Source of the DNA: Rhizobium aethiopicum
GTDB taxonomy: Bacteria; Pseudomonadota; Alphaproteobacteria; Rhizobiales; Rhizobiaceae
Direction: 5' to 3'
Assembly (NCBI RefSeq): GCF_014197535.1
Contig: NZ_JACIFV010000017.1
Span: 1 to 64,000, forward strand
Length of the DNA stretch: 64,000 bases
Shown here: positions 16,336-26,795 of the stretch, one piece after another
How positions within the stretch are numbered: the stretch's first letter is position 1
How the letters are laid out: every line of letters begins with the position of its first letter
Made by a program: the position numbers and the translations under genes
Notes under the pieces: model-generated
What the model saw: the letters and a program-made list of their open reading frames with translations, nothing else
Told to the model about the DNA's origin: nothing
The model's database searches: none

Positions 16336-18984
16336 ATGCGAACAGATACCGGCCAGGTCATTCATCTGGCAGATTACCGTCCCACCGACTTCGTGCTGGA
16401 ACGCGTGGACCTGACATTCGAACTTGATCCGACGGAGACGAAGGTCGAAGCGCGTCTCATCTTTCATCGGCGTCCGGGCGCCGACATTGCCGCGCCGATC
16501 GTGCTTGACGGCGACGAGCTGACGCTGGCGGGGCTGCTGTTCGACCAGGTGGAGCTTGACCCTTCACGTTATGACGCGACGCCGGAAAGCCTGACGGTGC
16601 GCGACCTGCCGGAGAGCGCTCCTTTCGAGCTGACGATCACCACGATCATCAATCCTGAAGCCAACACCCAGCTGATGGGCCTTTACCGCACCGGCGACAT
16701 CTACTGCACGCAGTGCGAGGCGGAGGGCTTCCGCCGCATCACCTATTTCCCCGACCGGCCCGACGTGCTTGCTCCGTTCACGGTCAACATCATCGCCGAC
16801 AAGGACGCCAACCCGCTGCTGCTGTCGAACGGCAACTTCCTCGGCGGCGCCGGCTACGGCCCCGGCAAGCATTTCGCCGCCTGGTTCGATCCGCATCCGA
16901 AGCCAAGCTATCTCTTTGCGCTGGTCGCCGGCGATCTCGGCGTCGTCGAAGATACCTTCACCACCATGTCCGGCCGCGAAGTGGTGCTGAAGATCTATGT
17001 CGAACACGGCAAGGAGCCCCGCGCAGCCTATGCTATGGATGCGCTGAAGCGCTCGATGAAGTGGGACGAAGAGCGGTTCGGGCGCGAATATGATCTCGAC
17101 ATCTTCATGATCGTCGCCGTCTCCGACTTCAACATGGGGGCGATGGAGAACAAGGGGCTCAACGTCTTCAACGACAGATATGTCCTTGCCGATCCCGAGA
17201 CCGCGACCGATGCCGACTACGCCAATATCGAAGCGGTCATAGCGCATGAATATTTCCACAATTGGACCGGCAACCGCATCACCTGCCGCGACTGGTTCCA
17301 GCTGTGCCTCAAGGAAGGCCTGACGGTCTATCGCGACCAGGAATTTTCCTCCGATCAGCGCTCGCGCCCGGTCAAGCGCATCGCCGATGTGCGCCACCTG
17401 AAATCCGAGCAGTTTCCGGAGGATGGCGGCCCTCTGGCCCATCCGGTGCGGCCGACGACATATCGCGAGATCAACAATTTCTACACGCGGACTGTCTACG
17501 AAAAGGGCAGCGAAGTCACGCGGATGATCGCGACGCTCATCGGCAAAGACGACTTCAATAAGGGCATGGACCTCTATTTCGACCGCCATGACGGCCAGGC
17601 CGTGACGATCGAGGATTTCGTCAAATGTTTCGAGGATGCGAGCGGGCGCGACCTCACGCAATTCTCGCTCTGGTACCATCAGGCCGGCACGCCGCTCGTC
17701 ACCGCATCGGGCGGCTATGATCCGGCTGCCGGCACCTTCACCCTGTCGCTCGAGCAGATGGTCCCGGCAACACCCGGCCAGTCGAGCAAGGAACCGATGC
17801 ATATTCCGCTCAGCCTCGCACTCTTCGGCGAAAACGGCGGCAAGATCGAGCCGAGCTCGGTCAGCGGAGCGGAATATTCCGGCGAGGTGCTGCACCTCAC
17901 CGACCGCGCACAGACGGCGATATTCCACGGCATCGGCTCGCGCCCGGTCGTCTCGATCAACCGCAGCTTCTCGGCGCCGATCAACCTGCATTTCGATCAG
18001 AGCCCGGCCGATCTTGCCCGCCTCGCCCGTTATGAGACGGATCACTTCGCCCGCTGGCAGGCGCTGACCGATCTGGCGCTGCCGAACCTTCTCAAAGCTG
18101 CCCGCGATGCGCGTGAGGGCAAGCCTGTCGCCTGCGAGGCGACCTTCGTCGAGACGCTGATTGCGGCTGCCGCCGACGAGAGCCTCGAGCCCGCCTTCCG
18201 CGCCCAGGCGCTGGCTCTGCCGAGCGAATCCGATATTGCCCGCGAACTCGGCGGCAATAACGATCCCGACGCCATCCATGCCGGCCGGCAGGCGATCCTG
18301 AAACAGATCGCCGATGCCGGAAAGAGCATCTTTGCCGACCTCTACGCTGCAATGACGAGATCAGGCAATTTCAGCCCGGATGCCAAAAGCGCCGGCCTGC
18401 GCGCGCTGCGCAATAGCGCCCTCACCTACCTCTCCTATGCCGAGCAGACACCGGTTCGCGCCAAGGCCGCCTTCGACGCGGCCAACAATATGACCGATCT
18501 CAGCCATGCGCTGACGCTTCTCGCTCATCATTTTCCCGAGAGTGCCGAGACGGGTCAGGCGCTTGCCGCCTTCCGCGACCGCTTCGCAGAAAACGCGCTC
18601 GTCATCGACAAATGGTTCTCCATTCAGGCCGGCATTCCAGGCGCCAAGACCCTGGAACGGGTGCGCGCCCTGATGGAGAATTCGCTCTTCAGGCGGACCA
18701 ATCCGAACAGAATGCGGGCGCTGGTCGGCACTTTTGCCTTTGCCAATCCGACGGGCTTCGGCCGTGCCGACGGCGAAGGCTATCATTTCCTCGCGGGCGA
18801 AATTCTCGAAATCGACGAGCGCAACCCCCAGCTTGCCGCCCGCATTCTGACCTCGATGCGCTCCTGGCGCTCGCTGGAGCCGACGCGCGCCAATCACGCC
18901 CGCGCCGCATTGAGCAGGATCGAACAGGCGCCCAACCTTTCCACTGACGTCCGCGATATCGTCGAGCGCACGCTTAAAGGGTGA
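16336..18984 (+). CDS. pepN: Aminopeptidase N
   Basis: This 882-residue M1-family zinc aminopeptidase degrades peptides in the cytoplasm. The exopeptidase signature GAMENKG lies near residue 270. The zinc site His304-Glu305-x-x-His308 (HEYFH) is followed by the third ligand Glu in LKEGLTVY. The C-terminal half is the helical domain of the E. coli PepN type. CAGGAAACACC precedes the ATG. The full length matches the family. Confidence 0.97.
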   Translation: MRTDTGQVIHLADYRPTDFVLERVDLTFELDPTETKVEARLIFHRRPGADIAAPIVLDGDELTLAGLLFDQVELDPSRYDATPESLTVRDLPESAPFELTITTIINPEANTQLMGLYRTGDIYCTQCEAEGFRRITYFPDRPDVLAPFTVNIIADKDANPLLLSNGNFLGGAGYGPGKHFAAWFDPHPKPSYLFALVAGDLGVVEDTFTTMSGREVVLKIYVEHGKEPRAAYAMDALKRSMKWDEERFGREYDLDIFMIVAVSDFNMGAMENKGLNVFNDRYVLADPETATDADYANIEAVIAHEYFHNWTGNRITCRDWFQLCLKEGLTVYRDQEFSSDQRSRPVKRIADVRHLKSEQFPEDGGPLAHPVRPTTYREINNFYTRTVYEKGSEVTRMIATLIGKDDFNKGMDLYFDRHDGQAVTIEDFVKCFEDASGRDLTQFSLWYHQAGTPLVTASGGYDPAAGTFTLSLEQMVPATPGQSSKEPMHIPLSLALFGENGGKIEPSSVSGAEYSGEVLHLTDRAQTAIFHGIGSRPVVSINRSFSAPINLHFDQSPADLARLARYETDHFARWQALTDLALPNLLKAARDAREGKPVACEATFVETLIAAAADESLEPAFRAQALALPSESDIARELGGNNDPDAIHAGRQAILKQIADAGKSIFADLYAAMTRSGNFSPDAKSAGLRALRNSALTYLSYAEQTPVRAKAAFDAANNMTDLSHALTLLAHHFPESAETGQALAAFRDRFAENALVIDKWFSIQAGIPGAKTLERVRALMENSLFRRTNPNRMRALVGTFAFANPTGFGRADGEGYHFLAGEILEIDERNPQLAARILTSMRSWRSLEPTRANHARAALSRIEQAPNLSTDVRDIVERTLKG

Positions 18985-19175
18985 TTTGCCGAACCGGCCG
19001 CCGCGCAGGACGTGACGGCCGGCCGGACCGCTGATTCGAATAGCGCAAAAAATACAGAAATTTAGATAGTTAACGGATTTTTACCTTTGCCTCTGGACAA
19101 GGCGAATCACCCGTGATTCTCTATGTCAGGTTCGAGCGAGCGGCGCGCGAATCACACGAGGGACAAGGCGAAGAG

Positions 19176-21479
19176 ATGATGAACGTGCGGCGGGCAACCG
19201 TGGCCGGAGGACGGCTGCGTGTCGATTTTGACGGGCTGAAAGCCTGGCGAAACAGCCTTTCCGGTCATGCGACATCGGAACCGCTCCTTCGTCATCTGCC
19301 GAAGGCGGAGCTCGTCTTGAAGCGCACCATTCCGGCGCTGATCATTGCCTTCCTCTCCGTCGTCGCCGCCTCGCATTTCTTCGGCATGATGAATGAATAT
19401 GCCCGGCTGGAGGCTTCCGCCCGCCATGCCACAGCGCTCTCGGCGGCGACTGCCTCGGCCGTGTTTGCCGATGCGGCCCAGATCTTCGACAGCGGCGATA
19501 TCGGCCAGGCGCAGACGCGCCTCACCAAGTACCTGCCGCAGGACCGGCTGGACAGTGGCGCTTTCGTGCTGCTGGTGCAGGCCAGCGGCAAGGTTTTCGC
19601 CGCAACGACCGCCGGGCTTTCGCATGTCGGCAGCAATGTCGGCGATTTTTTCCCGGAGGTTTCGGCGATCCGGCGTTTCGGCGATCGGGCCGGCGTCATC
19701 GAGACCACGATCGGCGGCGTGCCGCACTATGCCGAGATCACTTTGATGGGCAATGCCGGGGGCTATATCGTTGCCGCCACCTCGCTTGAGGAGATCAGCC
19801 AGGTCTGGCGCGAGGAACTGGCGCTCAACGTCACGCTGTTTGCGGGCATATCGTCGATCCTGCTCGTCATCCTCTACGCCTATTACACCCAGGTGAAACG
19901 CGCCCGCGACGCCGACGATATCTTCCTAGAATCGAACCTGCGCGTCGAGACGGCGCTGTCGCGCGGCCGCTGCGGCCTCTGGGATTTCGACTTCGAGAAC
20001 CGCGAATTCTTCTGGTCGCGCTCGATGTACGACATGCTCGGCCTGCCGGGTTCGGACAAGACGCTGGGCTTCGGCGAAGCCGCGCGGCTGATGCATCCGG
20101 ATGATGGCGGTCTCTACGAGATCGCACGCGCCATCGCCAACGGCCATTCCGGCCAGGTCGACCAGATCTTCCGCATGCGCCATGCCGGCGGCCACTATGT
20201 CTGGATGCGCGCCCGCGCCCAGGTGATCCGCAGCAATTCCGGCCGCATGCACCTGATCGGCATCGCCATGGATGTCACCGAACAACACCGGCTCGCCCAG
20301 CGCTATGCCGAAGCCGACCAGCGGCTCGCCGACGCCATCGAATGCACCTCGGAAGCCTTCGTGCTCTGGGACAAGAACGACCGGCTCGTCATGTGTAACA
20401 CGCATTTCCAGGAAGCCTACGGCCTGCCGGACAGCGTGCTGGTGCCCGGCACCGAACGCTCGATCGTCAATGCCGCCGCCGCCCGCCCGGTCATCGAGCG
20501 GCGGGTCGCCGATGCCGACGGCTCGGGGCGCACGACGGAGGTGCAGCTTGCCGACGAGCGCTGGCTACAGATCAATGAACGGCGCACGCGCGACGGCGGC
20601 CGCGTTTCGGTGGGTACCGATATCACGCTGATGAAACGGCATCAGGAGCGGCTGCGGGAATCCGAACGCCGGCTGATGGCGACGATCGGCGATCTCTCCG
20701 CCTCGCGCCAGACGCTGGAGCTCCAGAAGGCCGAGCTCTCGACGGCCAACGCCAATTATCAGGCGGAGAAGGAACGCGCCGAGGCCGCCAACAAGGCGAA
20801 GTCGGAATTCCTCGCCAACATGTCGCATGAGCTGCGCACCCCGCTCAACGCCATCCTCGGCTTCTCCGAGATTCTGCAGAACCAGATGTTCGGGCCGCTC
20901 GGCTCGCTGAAATACGACGAATATGCCCGCGATATCCATGACAGCGGCAAACATCTGCTCAACGTCATCAGTGACATTCTCGACATGTCGAAGATCGAGG
21001 CCGGCCACCTGAAGCTGCACCGCGAGCGCATCGACCTCGTGCCGCTGATCGAGGAAAGCCTGCGTTTCACCGCCATTCCGGCGGCCGAAAAGAACATCGT
21101 CATCGAACAGCGCATCTCGTCGGGCCTGACGCTGACGGCCGACCGCCGGGCGATGAAACAGGTGCTGCTCAACCTGCTCTCCAATGCGGTGAAATTCACC
21201 GACGATGGCGGCCGCATCGCCTTGCGCACGCGCCGCGTCGACGGCGCCGTCGTCGTCACCATCGCCGATACAGGCATCGGCATCCCGCGCTCGGCGCTGT
21301 CGAAGATCGGTCAGCCCTTCGAGCAGGTGCAGAGCCAGTACGCCAAGAGCAAGGGCGGCTCCGGCCTCGGACTTGCCATCTCCCGCTCACTGACTTCGCT
21401 GCATGGTGGGCGCATGAAGATCCGCTCACGCGAAGCAGTCGGGACAGTGATCTCGCTGCGTATTCCGGATGATGTCTAA
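19176..21479 (+). CDS. PAS-domain sensor histidine kinase
   Basis: I start at ATG 19176 (MMNVRR), just after GGCGAAGAG; the frame opens 21 codons earlier. The protein has about 767 residues. A membrane helix (TIPALIIAFLSVVAASHFF, near residue 50) and a second helix (VTLFAGISSILLVILYAYY, near 220) flank a periplasmic sensor segment. Two PAS domains (about 255-375 and 385-490), a coiled coil, a HisKA box with SHELRTPLNAILGFSEIL and an HATPase with DTGIGIP and GGSGLGLAISR follow. It has no receiver domain. Its stop overlaps the glnE stop tail to tail (CTAA, 21476-21479). Confidence 0.93.
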   Translation: MMNVRRATVAGGRLRVDFDGLKAWRNSLSGHATSEPLLRHLPKAELVLKRTIPALIIAFLSVVAASHFFGMMNEYARLEASARHATALSAATASAVFADAAQIFDSGDIGQAQTRLTKYLPQDRLDSGAFVLLVQASGKVFAATTAGLSHVGSNVGDFFPEVSAIRRFGDRAGVIETTIGGVPHYAEITLMGNAGGYIVAATSLEEISQVWREELALNVTLFAGISSILLVILYAYYTQVKRARDADDIFLESNLRVETALSRGRCGLWDFDFENREFFWSRSMYDMLGLPGSDKTLGFGEAARLMHPDDGGLYEIARAIANGHSGQVDQIFRMRHAGGHYVWMRARAQVIRSNSGRMHLIGIAMDVTEQHRLAQRYAEADQRLADAIECTSEAFVLWDKNDRLVMCNTHFQEAYGLPDSVLVPGTERSIVNAAAARPVIERRVADADGSGRTTEVQLADERWLQINERRTRDGGRVSVGTDITLMKRHQERLRESERRLMATIGDLSASRQTLELQKAELSTANANYQAEKERAEAANKAKSEFLANMSHELRTPLNAILGFSEILQNQMFGPLGSLKYDEYARDIHDSGKHLLNVISDILDMSKIEAGHLKLHRERIDLVPLIEESLRFTAIPAAEKNIVIEQRISSGLTLTADRRAMKQVLLNLLSNAVKFTDDGGRIALRTRRVDGAVVVTIADTGIGIPRSALSKIGQPFEQVQSQYAKSKGGSGLGLAISRSLTSLHGGRMKIRSREAVGTVISLRIPDDV

Positions 21480-24433
21480 GCTTTCACGGTATTGACGAAT
21501 ATCTTTCTCACTGCTTTCGAAAGCCGCTTCACCTCTCCCTCAAGTGTTCTGATGTCAGGGCAGTCGCCGGCACGGCAGACGAGCTCGATGAGGCCAGCAG
21601 GCGCGTCGTTCGGGTCGAAGTCGCTCTCGATGCAGAGCCGGATCAGCTGTGAAAGACTGGTGTAGAGCGCGAAGGCTTCGAGGCATGTGTCGAGGTCAGC
21701 TGCCGACATCAGCCGGTCGCCGAGCAGCTTAAGAGCCTCGCCGGTGCTCTTGCCGTTCAAGGCAATGCCGACGCCCCTGGTTGGCGCGATCAACGCCAGA
21801 TATTGGGCAATGAATTCGAGATCGATGACGCCGCCGGGGATCTGCTTCAAGTCCCATGGGCCGGAGGGCGGCTTTTCCTTGTCGATCAGTTCGCGCATCT
21901 CGGCGACGTCATGCGCCACCTTGGCGATGTCGCGATCTGAAGTCAGCACCTCGCGGATGATATGTTCCGCCTCGGCGATCAGGCTTTCATCGCCCGAAAT
22001 CAGCCGGGCGCGGCTGAGCGCCATATGCTCCCAGGTCCAGGCCTCCTCGCGCTGGTACTTGCCGAAGGCATTGATGCGGGTGGCGACCGGGCCCTTGTTG
22101 CCGGACGGGCGCAGCCGCATGTCGACCTCATAAAGCACGCCCTCGGCGGTCGGCGCCGACAACGCGGCGATCAGTCGCTGGGTAATGCGGGTGAAATAAC
22201 GCGTCGCATCGAGCGGCTTCGGCCCATCGGATTCCGACGCCGCGTCGTCATAATCATAGAGCAGGATCAGATCGATGTCGGAACCTGCCGTCAGCTCGAA
22301 GCTGCCGAGCTTGCCCATGCCTGATATGGCGATGCGGCCGCCGGGATAATCGCCATGTGCGGCCCGCATCTCGCTCGTCACGGCATCGAGTGCGGCTGCG
22401 ATGATGAGGTCGGCGAGATGGGTGAAGGCGCGAGCGGCCATTGCGCCATTGATTGCGCCGGTGAGCAGGCGGATGCCGATCAGGAAACGCTGTTCGGCGG
22501 CGAAGATGCGCAGCCGGTCGAGCACCTCCTCATAGTGGCGCGCCTGGGCAAGCGAGCCCTTCAGGCGTTCGCCGAGATAGTCGCGCGTCGGCAGCTCGGC
22601 CATCAGGCCGGGGTCGAGCATGCCGTCGAAGACATGTGGCCTGGCGGCGATCACCTCGGCCAAGCGGGGTGCTGAGGACATGATGTTGACGATCAGCGAC
22701 AGGAGCGCCGGATTGCTGCCGAGCAGTGAGAAGAGCTGGATGCCGGCGGGAAGGCCGGAGATGAAACTGTCGAAGCGCAGCAGCGCCTCATCGGCGCGCT
22801 TGCTTTCGCCGAAGACGCGCAGCAGCTCGGGCGTCAGCTCCGTCAGCCTTTCGCGCGCCTCCACCGATTGCGTCGCGCGATAGCGACCATAATGCCAGGT
22901 GCGGATGACCCGGGAAATGTCGGATGGCCTGGTGAAACCAAGCTTCTTCAGCGTCTCCAGCGTGTCCGGGTCGTCGCCCTGACCGGTGAAGACGAGGTTT
23001 CCGGTTTCGGTCGAAAGCCTGGTCTCCTGCTCAAACAGGCGGGCATACCGCCGCTCCACCGTCTTCAGCACGCCGACCAGCCTTTCGGAGAAGCTCGGCG
23101 TGTCGGAAAAGCCCATCATGAAGGCGATACGCTTCAGGTCGGCATCGGTCTCCGGCAGAAGGTGAGTCTGCTCGTCGCGCACCATCTGGATGCGATGTTC
23201 GACGTCACGTAGGAACCAATAGGCCTCCGTCAGTTCGTCGCGCGTCTGCGCATCGATCCATTTCGCCTTGGTGAGTTCGCCGAGCGTCTCCTCCGTCGCC
23301 CGGCCGCGCAGCGCCGGCATGCGGCCGCCGGCGATCAGCTGCTGCGTCTGGACGAAGAATTCGATCTCGCGAATGCCACCGCGGCCGAGCTTGACATTAT
23401 GGCCCTTGACCGCGATCGCACCATGGCCCTTGTGCGCGTGGATCTGCCGCTTGATCGAATGGATATCGGCGATTGCCGCGTAATCGAGATATTTGCGGAA
23501 GACGAAAGGGGCAAGCCCGCGCAGGAATTCCCCGCCGGCCGCAAGGTCTCCGGCCACGGCGCGCGCCTTGATGAAAGCCGCCCGTTCCCAGTTCTGGCCC
23601 CTGCCCTCGTAATAGATCATCGCCGCGTCGACGGAGATCGCCAACGGCGTCGAGCCGGGATCCGGGCGCAATCTGAGATCGGTGCGGAAGACGTAACCGT
23701 CGGCGGTACGCTCCTGCAGGATACGCACCAGCCGGCGCATCATCCTAGGAAAGATCTCGATCGCATCATCCGGGTCGGGCACGATTCCGGCTTCTTCGTC
23801 GAAGAAGACGACGAGATCGATATCGGAGGAATAGTTGAGTTCGCACGCGCCGAGCTTGCCCATGCCGAGCACGATCAGGCCCGAGCCCTCGCTTGGCTGC
23901 GCCGGATCGCGCAGCCTGAGCTTCCCGCCCTCATGCGCCGAAAGCAGCAGATGGTCGATCGCGGCCGCGACCGACGCTTCGGCAAGCCTGCTGAGCCAGG
24001 TCGTCGTCGCTCGTCCGTCGAAGATGCGCGAGAGATCGGCAACGGCAACGAGGAAAGCAGCCTTGCGCTTGATGATGCGCAGCCTGCTCATCACCACAGA
24101 TTCCGCGGGTGCGGCGCCCTCGCCGTCCGGCCGCCAGCAGCCGCGCGCCTTGGCGATCAGCGCCTCGATCTGCGGCTCCAGCGGTTCACTGATGGCGCCG
24201 GCGAGGATGGCGGGATCGAGATTGACGATTTCGCGCAGGTAGGGCGACAGCGTCAGCGCGGCGGCGATAAAATCGCGCAGCCGCCCTTCCGTCTTCAGCA
24301 TCGCCGCGACTGATGGCTCGCTTTTGCCCGCCTCCTGAAGATCGGTCAGCGCCAGCTTCAGCTCCGTCTGGCTCAGCGGACGCAGCAGCCCTTCGGCGAC
24401 ATCCTTCAGGCCATGCGTCGATTTCGTCAGCAT
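21476..24433 (-). CDS. glnE: Bifunctional glutamine synthetase adenylyltransferase/adenylyl-removing enzyme
   Basis: GlnE adds AMP to glutamine synthetase when glutamine is plentiful and removes it under nitrogen limitation, under PII control. The 985-residue product has two nucleotidyltransferase domains. The N-terminal deadenylylase has SSDIDLVVFFDEEAG and the C-terminal adenylylase has GSDIDLILLYDYDD, separated by a helical linker. The ATG at 24433 (MLTKSTHG) follows GGGAGAGCGC, so I prefer it to the ATG at 24454. The gene is convergent with the histidine kinase gene and shares stop-codon bases with it. Confidence 0.96.
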   Translation of the reverse strand: MLTKSTHGLKDVAEGLLRPLSQTELKLALTDLQEAGKSEPSVAAMLKTEGRLRDFIAAALTLSPYLREIVNLDPAILAGAISEPLEPQIEALIAKARGCWRPDGEGAAPAESVVMSRLRIIKRKAAFLVAVADLSRIFDGRATTTWLSRLAEASVAAAIDHLLLSAHEGGKLRLRDPAQPSEGSGLIVLGMGKLGACELNYSSDIDLVVFFDEEAGIVPDPDDAIEIFPRMMRRLVRILQERTADGYVFRTDLRLRPDPGSTPLAISVDAAMIYYEGRGQNWERAAFIKARAVAGDLAAGGEFLRGLAPFVFRKYLDYAAIADIHSIKRQIHAHKGHGAIAVKGHNVKLGRGGIREIEFFVQTQQLIAGGRMPALRGRATEETLGELTKAKWIDAQTRDELTEAYWFLRDVEHRIQMVRDEQTHLLPETDADLKRIAFMMGFSDTPSFSERLVGVLKTVERRYARLFEQETRLSTETGNLVFTGQGDDPDTLETLKKLGFTRPSDISRVIRTWHYGRYRATQSVEARERLTELTPELLRVFGESKRADEALLRFDSFISGLPAGIQLFSLLGSNPALLSLIVNIMSSAPRLAEVIAARPHVFDGMLDPGLMAELPTRDYLGERLKGSLAQARHYEEVLDRLRIFAAEQRFLIGIRLLTGAINGAMAARAFTHLADLIIAAALDAVTSEMRAAHGDYPGGRIAISGMGKLGSFELTAGSDIDLILLYDYDDAASESDGPKPLDATRYFTRITQRLIAALSAPTAEGVLYEVDMRLRPSGNKGPVATRINAFGKYQREEAWTWEHMALSRARLISGDESLIAEAEHIIREVLTSDRDIAKVAHDVAEMRELIDKEKPPSGPWDLKQIPGGVIDLEFIAQYLALIAPTRGVGIALNGKSTGEALKLLGDRLMSAADLDTCLEAFALYTSLSQLIRLCIESDFDPNDAPAGLIELVCRAGDCPDIRTLEGEVKRLSKAVRKIFVNTVKA

Positions 24434-24563
24434 GCGCTCTCCCTGGCTCGGCAAAAGAAGTGGCGATCACCGGAATCGCGGTCACCGCCTTCGTTCCGAG
24501 TTTAACTTAGGGTCCTGGCGGAAAACCGCCAATACGCGATTCAGCCTATCGTAATTCGGGACT

Positions 24564-25976
24564 TCAGGCAGCCTTGGTCGGGAAGATCATGCTGACGGTC
24601 AGTCCGCGCTGTTCGGGCTTTTCGGGATTGGTGTCGGAGAGCTCCAGCCGGCCGTTATGCAGCTCCATCACTGCTTCCACCAGCGAAAGTCCAAGCCCTG
24701 TGCCTGGCTTCGAACGGCTCTCGTCGAGGCGAACGAAGCGCTTCACCACATCGTCGCGCCGGTCGGCCGGAATGCCAGGCCCGTGGTCGGCCACCGACAG
24801 GCAGATGCCGTCCGGATGGCGGGCAAGCTTGAGCGACACTTCGCCCGCCCCTGCCGTATCGGAGGAATATTTAATCGCATTGTCGAGCAGATTGAAGATC
24901 GCCTGGCCGATCAACTCGCGATTGCCCTGCACCTCGACGCCCGGCTCGACGCTGGCGCTGAGGTCGAGACCAGCCTCCTCCGCCGCCGGTTCGTAAAGTT
25001 CGGCGCTGTCGGAAACGATGGCCGAAAGCTCGACCGGCGACATCTCCGCCGCGACCGATCCGGCCTCGACGCGGGAGATCATCAGCAGGGCGTTGAAGGT
25101 GCGGATCAGCTGATCCGATTCGGAAATGATGCCTTCCAGCGCCGCGCGACGCGTATCGGCATCCGCCATATCGAGGGCGTCGGAGGCCTTGTTGCGCAGC
25201 CGCGTCAGCGGGGTCTTGAGATCGTGGGCGATATTGTCGGAGACCTGCCGCAAGCCTTCGTTCAGCTTTTCTATGCGTTCGAGCATGGTGTTCAGCGACA
25301 TCGACAGTCGGTCGAATTCATCGCCGGATCCGCCGACCGGCAGGCGCTGCGAGAGATCGCCTGCCATGATCTTCTTGCTCGCATCCGACATGCGGTCGAT
25401 GCGTTTCAGCGCGTTGCGGCCAATGCCGAACCAGATGATGATCGCGCCGAGCCCCATGATTGCCAAAGCCACCATCAGCGCCTGGCGCACCAGCAGGCGG
25501 AAACGCTCGGGATCGCCGAGGTCTCGGCCGACCAGAATTCTCAAGCCGTTGTCGAGCACGAAAATGTTGGCGATCGCCTTGTGCCGGCGCTCGACACCAC
25601 CACCGTCTGTATAACGCTGATAGGCGAAGGGAGCCGAGATCCAGCCGACCTCCTCGAAGACACCAGGCTGCACCGAAGCGACATTGCCGGCGAGAATATC
25701 GCCCGAGGGACCGGCAATGATGTAGAGATTGGCCCCGGGCTGGCGGGCACGCCGCTCCATCGTGCGCAGCAGAAGGTTCATGCCGCCGGTGTCATAGGCG
25801 CGCTGCACCTGCTCCACCTCCTGCCGGACGGCGTCGCGGATCTGGCCTGTCAACAGCCGCTCCGACATCGCCGTCACATAGAAGACGAGCGTCGCGGCGC
25901 AAATGGCGAAAAGCAGAATGTAGAGTGCCGAAAGGCGGACTGCAGTGGACTTGAAGAGAACCCTGAAGCGGCTCAT
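24564..25976 (-). CDS. Sensor histidine kinase of the degP-linked two-component pair
   Basis: This 470-residue EnvZ-like kinase has a first membrane helix at about residues 12-35, a periplasmic sensor domain of about 130 residues, and a second helix (MVALAIMGLGAIIIWFGIG). A HAMP segment, a HisKA box with NIAHDLKTPLTRLR and an HATPase with VADHGPGIP and GTGLGLSLVEAV follow. Its ATG overlaps the regulator stop by 4 bp (ATGA). The order degP, regulator, kinase, glnE matches other Rhizobiaceae as I recall it, and suggests sensing of envelope stress. Confidence 0.93.
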   Translation of the reverse strand: MSRFRVLFKSTAVRLSALYILLFAICAATLVFYVTAMSERLLTGQIRDAVRQEVEQVQRAYDTGGMNLLLRTMERRARQPGANLYIIAGPSGDILAGNVASVQPGVFEEVGWISAPFAYQRYTDGGGVERRHKAIANIFVLDNGLRILVGRDLGDPERFRLLVRQALMVALAIMGLGAIIIWFGIGRNALKRIDRMSDASKKIMAGDLSQRLPVGGSGDEFDRLSMSLNTMLERIEKLNEGLRQVSDNIAHDLKTPLTRLRNKASDALDMADADTRRAALEGIISESDQLIRTFNALLMISRVEAGSVAAEMSPVELSAIVSDSAELYEPAAEEAGLDLSASVEPGVEVQGNRELIGQAIFNLLDNAIKYSSDTAGAGEVSLKLARHPDGICLSVADHGPGIPADRRDDVVKRFVRLDESRSKPGTGLGLSLVEAVMELHNGRLELSDTNPEKPEQRGLTVSMIFPTKAA

Positions 25977-26650
25977 CCCTCATCCTTGATCATATACCCC
26001 GCACCCCGAATGGTCTTGAGGAGCGGCTGGCTGAAATCCTTCTCGATCTTCGAGCGCAGGCGCGAGACGTGGACGTCGATGACATTGGTCTGCGGGTCGA
26101 AGTGATAGTCCCAGACATTTTCGAGCAGCATGGTGCGGGTTACCACCTGGCCGGCATTCTTCATCAGATATTCGAGCAGGCGGAACTCGCGCGGCTGCAG
26201 CGGGATTTCCTTCCCGCCGCGGCGCACCTCGTGGGACAGCCGATCGAGCTCCAGATCGCCGACGCGATAGACGACATCCTGTTCCGGCGTTCCCTTGCGG
26301 CGGCCGAGCACTTCGACGCGCGCCAGCAACTCGCTGAAAGCGTAGGGCTTCGGCAGGTAATCGTCGCCGCCGGCACGAAGGCCGGTCACGCGGTCGTCGA
26401 CTTGGCCGAGGGCGGAGAGGATGAGGACCGGCGTATGAATGCCCTTACGGCGCAACTCGCTGATGACCGAAAGTCCGTCCCGGCGCGGCAGCATGCGGTC
26501 GATGACGATAACGTCGTAGGCGTTCTCCGATCCCATGAACAAGCCGGCCTCGCCGTCGCTGGCGTGATCGGCGACGATGCCCGCCTCGCGAAAGGCTTTC
26601 GTAAGGTAGGCCGCGGCTTCGAGATCATCTTCGATGATGAGAATCTTCAT
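25973..26650 (-). CDS. OmpR-family response regulator
   Basis: The 225-residue regulator has an N-terminal receiver domain starting MKILIIEDD with phospho-acceptor Asp51 (VIVIDRMLP) and the conserved Lys in LPKPYAFSE, then a winged-HTH domain (VTRTMLLENVWDYHFDPQTN). I list the family-typical start at 26650. An in-frame ATG at 26719 has a better Shine-Dalgarno (AAGGA, 8 nt spacing) and would add 23 residues. It is the partner of the kinase at 24564 and lies 146 bp downstream of degP on the same strand. Confidence 0.92.
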   Translation of the reverse strand: MKILIIEDDLEAAAYLTKAFREAGIVADHASDGEAGLFMGSENAYDVIVIDRMLPRRDGLSVISELRRKGIHTPVLILSALGQVDDRVTGLRAGGDDYLPKPYAFSELLARVEVLGRRKGTPEQDVVYRVGDLELDRLSHEVRRGGKEIPLQPREFRLLEYLMKNAGQVVTRTMLLENVWDYHFDPQTNVIDVHVSRLRSKIEKDFSQPLLKTIRGAGYMIKDEG

Positions 26651-26795
26651 GCGGCCGACATTACCCACCGGCTGCGTTTCGGCAAGGCTCAAAGCATCTT
26701 GCTGCGGGGCGGCGCTCATCGCGATCATCCTTGAAAGATCAGAAGAAACGAGCCGCGCGGACCTTGATCCGCACGGCTCCGATTTTCTTTGCGGA

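Noticed and set aside
16564..18279. 571-codon antisense frame opposite pepN
   Set aside because: Opposite the conserved zinc-peptidase motifs; no independent evidence.
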